Source: Microvirga arsenatis (GTDB lineage: Bacteria > Pseudomonadota > Alphaproteobacteria > Rhizobiales > Beijerinckiaceae). Taken from it: 64,000 bases of DNA. Location of the stretch: positions 434,001 through 498,000 of the forward strand of contig NZ_JAAAXJ010000002.1 of NCBI RefSeq assembly GCF_009910705.1. Direction: 5' to 3'. Position numbers and translations under genes: made by a program. How positions within the stretch are numbered: position 1 is the first letter of the stretch; every line of letters begins with the position of its first letter. Of the stretch, positions 17,600-24,928 are shown one piece after another. Under the pieces are notes generated by a model, which saw only the letters and a program-made list of their open reading frames with translations, was not told where the DNA came from and did no database searches.

Positions 17600-18592
17600 A
17601 TGAAGAAGAGACCCTTGGTCGTTGTCACCCGCCGCCTGCCCGACGCCATCGAGACGCGCCTGCGCGAACTTTTCGACACGCGCCTCAACCTGGAGGACAA
17701 GCCCCTCTCCGCGGAGGAGCTCGTCGAGGCGGTCAGGACGGCCGACGTGCTGGTTCCCACCATCACCGACGAGATCGACGCCTCCGTCGTCGCGCAGGCC
17801 GGGCCCAACCTGAAGCTGATCGCCAATTTCGGCAACGGCGTCGACAACATCGACGTGGCGGCGGCGGTGGCCAAGGGCATCACCGTCACCAACACGCCGG
17901 GCGTGCTCACCGAGGACACGGCAGACATGACCATGGCGCTGATCCTGGCGGTGGCCCGCCGCCTGCCCGAGGGCGTGCGCGTGATTCCGGACGGGGACTG
18001 GGCCGGCTGGTCGCCCACCTGGATGCTGGGGCGGCGCATCACGGGCAAGCGCCTGGGCATCGTCGGCATGGGCCGCATCGGCCAGGCGCTCGCGCGGCGC
18101 GCCAAGGCCTTCGGCCTCTCGATCCACTATCACAACCGGCGCCGCGTGCCGCCGAAGATCGAGGCGGAGCTCGAGGCGACCTACTGGGAATCCCTCGACC
18201 AGATGCTGGCGCGCATGGACATCGTGTCCGTGAACTGCCCGCATACGCCCGCCACCTATCACCTGCTCTCCGCCCGGCGCCTGAAGCTCATGCGGCCGGA
18301 TGCGATCCTGGTGAACACCGCCCGCGGCGAGATCATCGACGAAGGGGCGCTCACCAAGCTCATCGAATCCGGCGCCATCGCCGGCGCGGGCCTCGACGTG
18401 TTCGAGGAGGAGCCCGCCGTGAACCCGCGCCTCGTGCGGCTAGCCAAGCAGGGCAAGGTGGTGCTGCTGCCCCATATGGGCTCGGCAACGCACGAGGGCC
18501 GCATCGCCATGGGCGAGAAGGTGATCGTGAACATCCGCGCCTTCGTGGACGGCCACAAGCCGCCGGACCGCGTGCTGCCGAGCATGCTGTGA
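17600..18592 (+). CDS. D-2-hydroxyacid dehydrogenase (glyoxylate/hydroxypyruvate reductase-like)
   Basis: A 330-residue NAD(P)-dependent D-isomer-specific dehydrogenase. The Rossmann motif is LGIVGMGRIGQALARRAKAF. The catalytic Arg lies in NTARGEIIDEGAL, the Glu in DVFEEEP and the His in LLPHMGSATHEGR. The pattern best fits GyaR-type glyoxylate reductase, important in C1 and glyoxylate metabolism. A GTG at 17579 is an alternative start. Its TGA stop lies only 6 bp before the A+T-rich ATPase gene. Confidence 0.9.
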   Translation: MKKRPLVVVTRRLPDAIETRLRELFDTRLNLEDKPLSAEELVEAVRTADVLVPTITDEIDASVVAQAGPNLKLIANFGNGVDNIDVAAAVAKGITVTNTPGVLTEDTADMTMALILAVARRLPEGVRVIPDGDWAGWSPTWMLGRRITGKRLGIVGMGRIGQALARRAKAFGLSIHYHNRRRVPPKIEAELEATYWESLDQMLARMDIVSVNCPHTPATYHLLSARRLKLMRPDAILVNTARGEIIDEGALTKLIESGAIAGAGLDVFEEEPAVNPRLVRLAKQGKVVLLPHMGSATHEGRIAMGEKVIVNIRAFVDGHKPPDRVLPSML

Positions 18593-18598
18593 GGAAAT

Positions 18599-19798
18599 AT
18601 GGATCGTTATATATCTGAAGTTCTCCTGCGGCATTACAAAAGTATTGGCCGCTGCCGTGTGAAGTTGGGCTCTCTCTCAATCTTGGTTGGCCCAAATGGT
18701 GCAGGTAAAAGCAATTTTATAGATGCGATAAAGTTCACCAGTGAGGCTTTATCGCAGGGGCTAGATTACGCAATACGCCAGAGAGGCGGAATCGATGGTG
18801 TACGTCGGCGCTCCACAGGTCACCCAACACACTTTGGAATTAGATTAAATATCCGATTGAGTGATAAAGCTTCTGCATACTTCGCTTTCGAAATAGGCGC
18901 ACAACCAAACGGTGCATACGTAGTGCAAAGAGAAGTTGCTTCCATCTCAAGTGATGGGATAGAACCAGCCCACTACGAAATAAAGCGGGGCGAGACTGTA
19001 AAATTCAGCGGATCAGTACAAGCCTTTCCGAAGATCACATCAGATAGGCTGATGCTGGTAAGCTTATCTGGCTTGGAAGAATTCAGAGATTTGTACGATT
19101 TCCTGACCAGGATGGCTTTTTACAATATAAACCCTGCGGATATCCGGGCTCCGCAGCCACATGAAGCCGGAGATATATTATCTCACACTGGACGTAATAT
19201 TTCTTCTGTTATCAGGCAAATGAAAGAAAGCGCTCCACAGTCTGTTGAGAGAGTTGAAGCATATCTTAGATCGATCAATCCAATGATTGAAGGAGTAGAT
19301 AATAGGTCCTTTGGCCCTCAGGAAACACTTGAGTTTAGACAGAAAGTTCAGAATTCTGCTCATCCATGGCGTTTCCTTGCTCATTCTATGTCTGATGGAA
19401 CCCTCCGTTCGATAGGCCTCTTAACTGCCCTCTTTCAAAACAGCCGGGTCTATGGTCCTCCGTCACTAGTAAGTATTGAAGAGCCAGAAATGACTATCCA
19501 TCCTGGTGCGGCAGGAATAGTAATGGACGCCCTCTTCGAAGCTTCCAGATCCCAGCAGGTTATTGCGACAACTCACAGCCCTGATTTGCTAGATCACGAG
19601 AATCTGAAAATCGATGATGTAAGAGTAGTAAGGAATATAGATGGAGAAACTTTTGTAAGCAATGCTGATAAATCGAGTGTTGATGCCATAAAACAGCAAC
19701 TTTATACAGCCGGAGATCTGTTGAGAAATAGGCAGTTAGAGCCTGACTTAACGAATATTAAGCCTATTACTCAGTTGGAACTTTTTGCACACTCATGA
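18599..19798 (+). CDS. AAA-family ATPase (OLD/AAA_21-like), probable defence ATPase
   Basis: A 399-residue SMC/ABC-type ATPase. Walker A is LVGPNGAGKSN (residues 30-39), a signature-like MSDGTLR is at 264-270, Walker B is SLVSIEEPE (289-297) and the H-loop is ATTHSPD (323-329). The middle part is a long insertion without a known domain. Unlike OLD it lacks a fused C-terminal TOPRIM; the partner gene that overlaps its stop supplies a TOPRIM-like domain. A GAGGAA ribosome site is formed by bases around the upstream stop codon. Codon use is foreign. An ATPase sensor in a two-gene anti-phage system is the best inference. Confidence 0.85.
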   Translation: MDRYISEVLLRHYKSIGRCRVKLGSLSILVGPNGAGKSNFIDAIKFTSEALSQGLDYAIRQRGGIDGVRRRSTGHPTHFGIRLNIRLSDKASAYFAFEIGAQPNGAYVVQREVASISSDGIEPAHYEIKRGETVKFSGSVQAFPKITSDRLMLVSLSGLEEFRDLYDFLTRMAFYNINPADIRAPQPHEAGDILSHTGRNISSVIRQMKESAPQSVERVEAYLRSINPMIEGVDNRSFGPQETLEFRQKVQNSAHPWRFLAHSMSDGTLRSIGLLTALFQNSRVYGPPSLVSIEEPEMTIHPGAAGIVMDALFEASRSQQVIATTHSPDLLDHENLKIDDVRVVRNIDGETFVSNADKSSVDAIKQQLYTAGDLLRNRQLEPDLTNIKPITQLELFAHS

Positions 19799-20391
19799 GT
19801 AAGAATATTGGTATATTCTCCATTGTGGAGGGGCATGGTGAAGTTCCGGCAGTACCGGTACTATTACGCCGCTTTGCACATGAAATATACAATAGATACG
19901 ATTTTGATGTCTTAACGCCATTTCGATTACCAAGGTCCAAGTATGCTAAAGATGACGAGCTTATGCGTTCATTGTTGCTAGGTAGTGTTAAACTATCTGA
20001 ATACAGTAAGCCACATATTCTGATTATAATGGATGCAGATGATGACTGTCCAGTCACCGAACAACAGAGATTGAGTAGACTTATCTTAAATAATAATTTT
20101 AATGTACCTGTTTCCCTCGTAATGCCATACAGGGAATATGAGACTTGGTTCAATACATCAATTGGGCCAGGTACTAACCATGCTACGTTTAAAGCACCTT
20201 ACAATCCATCTCCAAATGCACATGGTATAAGAGATGCCAAGGGTTATTTCGAGCGTAATTACCTCAATCAAGGAGTGTTCTATAGCGAAACTGTTGATCA
20301 ACAGAAATATACATCGTTGATCGACCTACAAGCGAATGACGATCGATCATTTAGAAAAATGCGAAAAGAGATGAGTATTATATTCAATTGA
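19795..20391 (+). CDS. DUF4276 family protein (TOPRIM-like), probable defence effector
   Basis: A 198-residue protein. The start IFSIVEGHGEVPAVPVLLRR is the DUF4276 hallmark, with Glu12 in the TOPRIM glutamate position. HILIIMDADDDCP (Asp80, Asp82, Asp84) provides the DxD metal motif. A later REYETWF matches the conserved acidic/aromatic segment of the family. TOPRIM folds cut or rejoin nucleic acid with Mg ions, so a nuclease role is inferred. Its ATG overlaps the ATPase stop (ATGA), so the two are translationally coupled. The arrangement resembles PARIS- or AbiL-type ATPase-TOPRIM pairs but with a different effector family. Confidence 0.82.
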   Translation: MSKNIGIFSIVEGHGEVPAVPVLLRRFAHEIYNRYDFDVLTPFRLPRSKYAKDDELMRSLLLGSVKLSEYSKPHILIIMDADDDCPVTEQQRLSRLILNNNFNVPVSLVMPYREYETWFNTSIGPGTNHATFKAPYNPSPNAHGIRDAKGYFERNYLNQGVFYSETVDQQKYTSLIDLQANDDRSFRKMRKEMSIIFN

Positions 20392-20639
20392 TACTATAAT
20401 TTAGAATAATTAATGTTCGTTCTATATTATAAAATATTATTGGTTTTGTATTAAGAATACATGCAGAAATGTATTCTGATGAAATTAAACTTTCTGCATA
20501 TATAAATTAATTTGTTTCATCACGCACCTAACGACAGATTGCAGGAACAGAAACCATCCTGGGCATAAACATATGTGAGTGCAGCTAAGTTCGGTCTCCG
20601 ACCAGAACAGGGGTTCCACGATCCCCCCGCACGGCCCTG
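20392..20639. other. intergenic tail of the A+T-rich module plus Crp/Fnr promoter region
   Basis: The first 128 bases are very A+T-rich with short runs of TTATA/AATA but no clear terminator stem. From about 20520 the composition returns to normal and the region must hold the promoter of the Crp/Fnr gene. No operator is recognised. Confidence 0.5.
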
Positions 20640-21359
20640 ATGACCAACCCCTTGATTCTGAAACTCGAACAGCGCGACCGGCTCTCGGACGAGGAAAAGA
20701 AGGTGCTGGAGAATGCGATCTCCCGGGTTCGCGTGGTCGAGGCCGACGAGGATATCGTGCGGGAGGGTGATCGCCCGACGGAAAGCTCCCTGCTCCTGGA
20801 CGGGTTCGCGGCGCGCTACAAGATCGTCTCCAACGGACGGCGGCAGATCTCCGCCCTGCACGTGGCCGGCGACTTCCTCGACCTGCACAGCTTTCTCCTG
20901 AAGACCATGGATCACGGCGTGCTGGCGCTGACCACCTGCCGCATCGCCACCGTTCCGCATGCGACCCTGGAAAAGATCACCGACGAATATCCGCATCTAA
21001 CCCGGATGCTCTGGCTCAACACGCTCATCGACGGTGCCATCCACCGGGAATGGCTCACCGCCATGGGCCGCCTGTCCGCCACCGCCCACATGGCGCATCT
21101 GATCTGCGAGCTTTACCTGCGCCTCAAGACGGTGGGCCGGGCCGAGGGCGACACGGTGCAGCTTCCGATCACGCAGGCCGAGCTCGGCGACACGCTGGGG
21201 CTCTCCACCGTGCATGTGAACCGGGTGCTGCAGGAGTTGCGCAAGGAGGGCATGATCCGCTTCCAGGGCGACGCGCTGACCATCCTCGACTGGGAGCGCC
21301 TGAAGACGACGGGCGAGTTCACCTCGACCTACCTCAACCTCCAGCGCGAGAGCCGCTAG
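20640..21359 (+). CDS. Crp/Fnr-family transcriptional regulator
   Basis: A 239-residue regulator with an N-terminal cyclic-nucleotide-binding-like barrel (EADEDIVREGDRPTESSLLLDG, given here for its position at residues 34-55) and a C-terminal winged helix (ITQAELGDTLGLSTVHVNRV, then LQELRKEGMI). No N-terminal Cys cluster is present, so it is not an Fnr-type oxygen sensor. The ligand is unknown. Its 3' end overlaps the convergent oxidase gene by 26 bp. Confidence 0.9.
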   Translation: MTNPLILKLEQRDRLSDEEKKVLENAISRVRVVEADEDIVREGDRPTESSLLLDGFAARYKIVSNGRRQISALHVAGDFLDLHSFLLKTMDHGVLALTTCRIATVPHATLEKITDEYPHLTRMLWLNTLIDGAIHREWLTAMGRLSATAHMAHLICELYLRLKTVGRAEGDTVQLPITQAELGDTLGLSTVHVNRVLQELRKEGMIRFQGDALTILDWERLKTTGEFTSTYLNLQRESR

Positions 21360-22680
21360 CCCCGTTTCGGGGAGCAAGCTGCCCGAGAACCTCCGCCGCC
21401 GCCCGCTCCCCCTCCTCCCACGCGCCGCCTGCCGTGCCCCACTGGGCGCGCGAGAGCGCCTCGCCCGCAAACCAGATCCGCTCCCCGACCGGCGCCTTCA
21501 GCATGTCGCGGATCGGATGGAGGCCCGGCGGCACCACGGCCCAGGAGGCGCGCGACCAGGGATCGTGGCGCCAGGCGGTGGCGTGCATCACGGTGAGATC
21601 CCGGATCGCCCGGTGCCCGAAATGCTCCGCCAGCACCTCGCGGGCGAAGCGGAAGGGCGCGTGGGGATCGCGGCGGTCGAAGCCTGCGGCTCCGGGCTGG
21701 TCGAGCTCGAAGAAATGGAACGGCGTGTCGTCGATGCAGGTGAGAAGCCCCGGCGGCTCCCGGCGCCCGCCCGTGAGGCTCGCCAGGCGGTCCGCGCCGC
21801 GAAAGGGCGAGCCCGGCCAGTGCAGCACCACGTGCTCGTAGACGCCTTCCGTGAAGCCGTGGATCGCCTCCCTGCAGGCGTCCGGCAGGGCCGGGACGAA
21901 GCGGATCGCCTCCCGCTGCAGCACGGCCATCGGGGCCGTGACGATGGCGGCTCTCCCATGCAGCGTCCCGGCGCTGCTCTCGACCCGCACGCCCTGCCCC
22001 GACCAGTCGATGGCGTGCACGGCGGTGCCGAGCCGCACCGGCAGGCCCCGGGCCAGGCGCTCCACATAGGCGCCGAGGCCGCCGGCGATGAAGAGATTGT
22101 CGGCATATTCCATGCTGGGGAAATCGTGCAGGCTCACCTCGCCGAGGGGCCGGCCCGACACGAGCCCGTGGATGGCGGCCACGCGCCTTCCCTGCGGCCC
22201 CATGGGCGGCAGGGCCTTTGCCGCCGGCTGGTCCTCGCGCCCCTTCGCGGCCTGGGTCATGGCCCGGTCGGCCATGGCGAAGGCCCGGTCGAGGGCGGCG
22301 CCCTGAGCCCGACTTCCCGGCCGGCCCCGCACGAAGACATGCCCCTCCACCGGCGCCCGCCGCAGCGGCTCGCGCCTCTCGCGGCCCAGCCTCACCAGCG
22401 GGTTGATGGGTCCCGCATGCAGCCAGTGGGCGCCGAGATCGAGGGGATGGCCCCGGAAGCGCCGCGTCAGCGTGCGCCCGCCGATGCGGCTGCGCGCCTC
22501 GAGCACCACGACGCTCAGCCCGTTCGCCAGGAGGCGCCGCGCCGCCGCGATGCCGGCGCTGCCGGCCCCGACGATCACCACGTCCGCGTTCGTCCCAGGA
22601 ACACCTCCAGGAACGCCCGTCGTCTCGGTTTCCAGCGCCACGGCCCCTCCCGCCTCTCGCTTTGCAGCCGCGTCGTTCAT
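21334..22680 (-). CDS. FAD-dependent amine oxidase-like oxidoreductase
   Basis: A 448-residue flavoprotein. The Rossmann FAD motif is DVVIVGAGSAGIAAARRLL followed by VVVLEARSRIGGRTLT, which is the flavin-containing amine oxidase signature. The C-terminal FAD region includes RIWFAGEALSRAQWGTAGGA. Polyamine or monoamine oxidase or desaturase activity is possible; the substrate is unknown. No signal peptide is seen. It is divergent from the EI24 gene by about 60 bp. Confidence 0.9.
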   Translation of the reverse strand: MNDAAAKREAGGAVALETETTGVPGGVPGTNADVVIVGAGSAGIAAARRLLANGLSVVVLEARSRIGGRTLTRRFRGHPLDLGAHWLHAGPINPLVRLGRERREPLRRAPVEGHVFVRGRPGSRAQGAALDRAFAMADRAMTQAAKGREDQPAAKALPPMGPQGRRVAAIHGLVSGRPLGEVSLHDFPSMEYADNLFIAGGLGAYVERLARGLPVRLGTAVHAIDWSGQGVRVESSAGTLHGRAAIVTAPMAVLQREAIRFVPALPDACREAIHGFTEGVYEHVVLHWPGSPFRGADRLASLTGGRREPPGLLTCIDDTPFHFFELDQPGAAGFDRRDPHAPFRFAREVLAEHFGHRAIRDLTVMHATAWRHDPWSRASWAVVPPGLHPIRDMLKAPVGERIWFAGEALSRAQWGTAGGAWEEGERAAAEVLGQLAPRNGASGSRAGG

Positions 22681-22740
22681 AAGTAAGCTCCGCGCCCCGC
22701 GGCAAGCGTGGCCTTGGCACCCTTAGGAGACGAACGACAG

Positions 22741-23469
22741 ATGCTCATCCAATCGGTTTTCGCGGCAGCCCGCGAGGTCTTCTCGCCCGCGCTGCGGCGC
22801 ATCCTCTGGAAATCGGTTGGATTGACCCTGGCGCTGCTCGCCCTGGTCTGGCTCGGCCTGACCAAGCTCCTCGACATCTTCCTCACCAACCACGATCTGA
22901 GCGCCAGCTACCCGATCCTCGACAGCTTCGCCTTCTTCCTGGCGGGTTTCGGCCTTTTCGTGGCGCTGATCTACCTGCTGCCGGCCGTCTCGGCCATCGT
23001 GGCGGGCTATTTCCTCGACGACGTGGCCGAGGTGGTGGAGAGCAAGGACTACCCGGTCGATCCGCCGGGGCGCGCCCTGCCCTTCGGCCAGGCTCTTCTC
23101 TACGGCATCCGCTTCGCCGGGCTCTCGCTGCTGGTCAACTTTGCCGCCCTGTTCCTGCTCTTCATCCCCGGGATCAACATCGCTGCCTTCTTCGTGGCCA
23201 ATGCCTACCTGCTCGGCCGGGAATACTTCGAGCTGGCGGCCGGCCGCTTCTGGTCGGCGGAGGAGGTGGCGCGCCTGCGCCACGAGCACCGGGGCACGGT
23301 GCTCGCCGCGGGTGCGGTGTTGGCGGGCCTGGTGCTGGTGCCGGTGCTGAACCTTCTCGTGCCGATCTTCGGCGCCACGATGATGGTGCACCTGCACAAG
23401 AGGCTCACGCGCGGCCGGGCTGCGATCCCGTCGGGCCGGGAAGGCCAGGCGTCCCTCCAGAACCGCTGA
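22741..23469 (+). CDS. EI24 domain-containing (CysZ-like) membrane protein
   Basis: A 242-residue membrane protein with four or more hydrophobic segments (LTLALLALVWLGLTKLLDIF; FFLAGFGLFVALIYLLPAVS; LLVNFAALFLLFIPGINIAA; VLAGLVLVPVLNLLVPIFGA). The order and the central FIPGIN-AAFFVANAYLLGREYFE stretch fit the EI24/CysZ family, some of which import sulfate. The ATG at 22741 has AGGAG upstream; a GTG at 22708 would put that ribosome site inside the gene. Confidence 0.85.
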   Translation: MLIQSVFAAAREVFSPALRRILWKSVGLTLALLALVWLGLTKLLDIFLTNHDLSASYPILDSFAFFLAGFGLFVALIYLLPAVSAIVAGYFLDDVAEVVESKDYPVDPPGRALPFGQALLYGIRFAGLSLLVNFAALFLLFIPGINIAAFFVANAYLLGREYFELAAGRFWSAEEVARLRHEHRGTVLAAGAVLAGLVLVPVLNLLVPIFGATMMVHLHKRLTRGRAAIPSGREGQASLQNR

Positions 23470-23481
23470 AGGGCCGGCGGC

Positions 23482-24588
23482 TCAGCGGCTTGCCCGCTGG
23501 CCGACCGCCGGGCCGATCGCCCGATCCGGGTGGAAGTCGGACCCGGCTCCCCCTGACTGGGGCGCGAGCAGATCCGGCACGCTGCCCGGGGTGGCGTTGC
23601 GCCTGAGATCGAACTGGCCGCTCTTGCGGAAGCGCACCAGGTAGCTCGGCACGATGGCCTCGATGGTGGTGGGGGTGACCCCCAGCGCCTCGAGCGTGCG
23701 GCCCTCGGCGCGGGCGCTCTCCGACACCACGTTGTCGCGCTCCAGCAGGATCGCCTGGTCGCGGGTGGTGACGAGCTCGTTCGGCATCAGGCCGAGGGTG
23801 AGCCAGTCGAGGCCGCCCAGGACGCTGCCCATGGCCCGGGCGATGCCGGCCGGAACGGGCAGGATGGCGCGCCTGCGCTCGGTGACGTGGAAGACGAAGT
23901 CCATCATCTGGCGGAGGGTGCGGATCTCGGGCCCGCCGAGCTCGTAGGTGCGGCCGGTCGGCACCTTGCCGTCCACTGCGGCCACGATGGCGGCGGCCAC
24001 GTCGCCCGCATAGATCGGCTGGAAGCGGGTGTCGGCGCCGGGCAGGGGCAGCACGGGGAGCATGCGGGCGAGCGTCGCGAAGCGGTTGAAGGAGTTGTCC
24101 CCCGGCCCGAACAGCAGGGAGGGGCGCAGGATCACCGCATCCGGGCGCACCCGCAGGAGCGCCGCCTCGCCCTCGGCCTTGGAGCGGGCATAGGCCGATT
24201 CGGAATTCGCATCGGCGCCGATGGCCGAGACATGGGTGAAGGAGACGGCCTTCCTGGCGGCCTCGGCGATCAGGGCCGGCGCCTGGGCATGGATGGCGTC
24301 GAAGCGCTGGCGGCGGGTCTCCTGCAGGATGCCGACCAGGTTGACCACATGGTCGGCCCGGGCCACCGCATGGGCCACCGAGTCGGGGTGGCGCAGGTTG
24401 GCATGGATCGGGTGGATCTGCCCCACCTTGCCCAGGGGCAGGAAGTTCGCGAGGTTCGGCTGCCGGGTCGGCACCAGGACGCGGTAGCCGCGCTGGGCCA
24501 GGAGGCTCACCACATAGCGGCCGAGAAAGCCCGACCCGCCGAAGACGGTGACGATTTGCTGCTCAGGCGTGCGAAGGGCGCCGATCAT
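23482..24588 (-). CDS. complex I NDUFA9-like NAD(P)-binding protein
   Basis: A 368-residue atypical SDR. The N-terminal motif is VTVFGGSGFLGRYVVSLLAQ, and the fold continues with VNLVGILQE and an ILRPSLLFGPGD motif. It is similar to the NDUFA9/39-kDa accessory subunit of respiratory complex I, which alphaproteobacteria carry as a stand-alone gene. It may help assemble or stabilise complex I. No partner genes lie nearby. Confidence 0.88.
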   Translation of the reverse strand: MIGALRTPEQQIVTVFGGSGFLGRYVVSLLAQRGYRVLVPTRQPNLANFLPLGKVGQIHPIHANLRHPDSVAHAVARADHVVNLVGILQETRRQRFDAIHAQAPALIAEAARKAVSFTHVSAIGADANSESAYARSKAEGEAALLRVRPDAVILRPSLLFGPGDNSFNRFATLARMLPVLPLPGADTRFQPIYAGDVAAAIVAAVDGKVPTGRTYELGGPEIRTLRQMMDFVFHVTERRRAILPVPAGIARAMGSVLGGLDWLTLGLMPNELVTTRDQAILLERDNVVSESARAEGRTLEALGVTPTTIEAIVPSYLVRFRKSGQFDLRRNATPGSVPDLLAPQSGGAGSDFHPDRAIGPAVGQRASR

Positions 24589-24717
24589 GAAACTCTCCTG
24601 CCCGGATAAGGACCTGCAACGAGCTTGGGTGTGAAAACTGGAACGTCTCTAGTCAAACGCCGATGACCTGTGAAGAGGTGCGGGCCCAAGAAAGCGCATC
24701 GCTCGCATTTTCGGTGA

Positions 24718-24746
24718 TTGACGCGCCGCCAGAAGCACCGTAAACG
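24718..24746 (+). promoter_or_regulatory. candidate sigma-70 promoter of tRNA-Leu
   Basis: TTGACG (24718-24723) and TAAACG (24741-24746) are separated by 17 bases. The -10 box ends 20 bases before the mature tRNA 5' end, a normal position for a tRNA promoter. Confidence 0.5.
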
Positions 24747-24766
24747 AAGCCTCGCCGACAAGGCAT

Positions 24767-24851
24767 GCCCAGGTGGCGGAATTGGTAGACGCGCTGGTTT
24801 CAGGTACCAGTGGTGAAAGCCGTGGAGGTTCGAGTCCTCTCCTGGGCACCA
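24767..24851 (+). tRNA. tRNA-Leu (anticodon CAG)
   Basis: An 85-base class II tRNA. The acceptor stem pairs GCCCAGG with CCTGGGC, then A and an encoded CCA. The anticodon stem CTGGT/ACCAG encloses TTCAGGT, giving anticodon CAG. A long variable arm precedes a TTCGAGT T-loop. Its 3' 19 bases serve as the attachment site of the following element. Confidence 0.97.
24833..24851 (+). repeat. attL core (19-bp direct repeat, left copy)
   Basis: AGTCCTCTCCTGGGCACCA, the T-arm to CCA end of tRNA-Leu, is repeated exactly at 38017-38035. The tRNA copy remains intact at this end next to the integrase. Confidence 0.85.
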
Positions 24852-24904
24852 ACTATCCCCTAAGTAGTTGAAGTGCTGATTTCATTGGCCTTTTGATCCG
24901 GCGA

Positions 24905-24928
24905 CCGGTACACATTTCCGGTACACAT
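24905..24928 (+). repeat. paired 11-bp direct repeats at the left element end
   Basis: CCGGTACACAT occurs at 24905-24915 and again at 24918-24928, with a 13-base period. The same pair with the same period recurs at 37933-37956 near the right end. Integrase arm-type sites or a shared operator are the likely roles. Confidence 0.65.

Larger units (their letters stand above)
18593..20519. other. A+T-rich acquired two-gene module
   Basis: Base composition drops abruptly right after the dehydrogenase stop and recovers near 20520. The two genes inside use A/T-ending codons (AAT, TAT, ATA, AGA) that are rare on both sides. The 128-bp tail after the second gene is almost pure A+T with no convincing ORF. 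No integrase, tRNA or clear terminal repeat is seen. The shape fits a defence cassette placed between core genes. Confidence 0.8.

Noticed and set aside
21356-22720. 454-codon minus-strand frame overlapping the amine oxidase
   Set aside because: The 21334-22680 frame has the FAD motifs and a normal start; the other is a shifted shadow.
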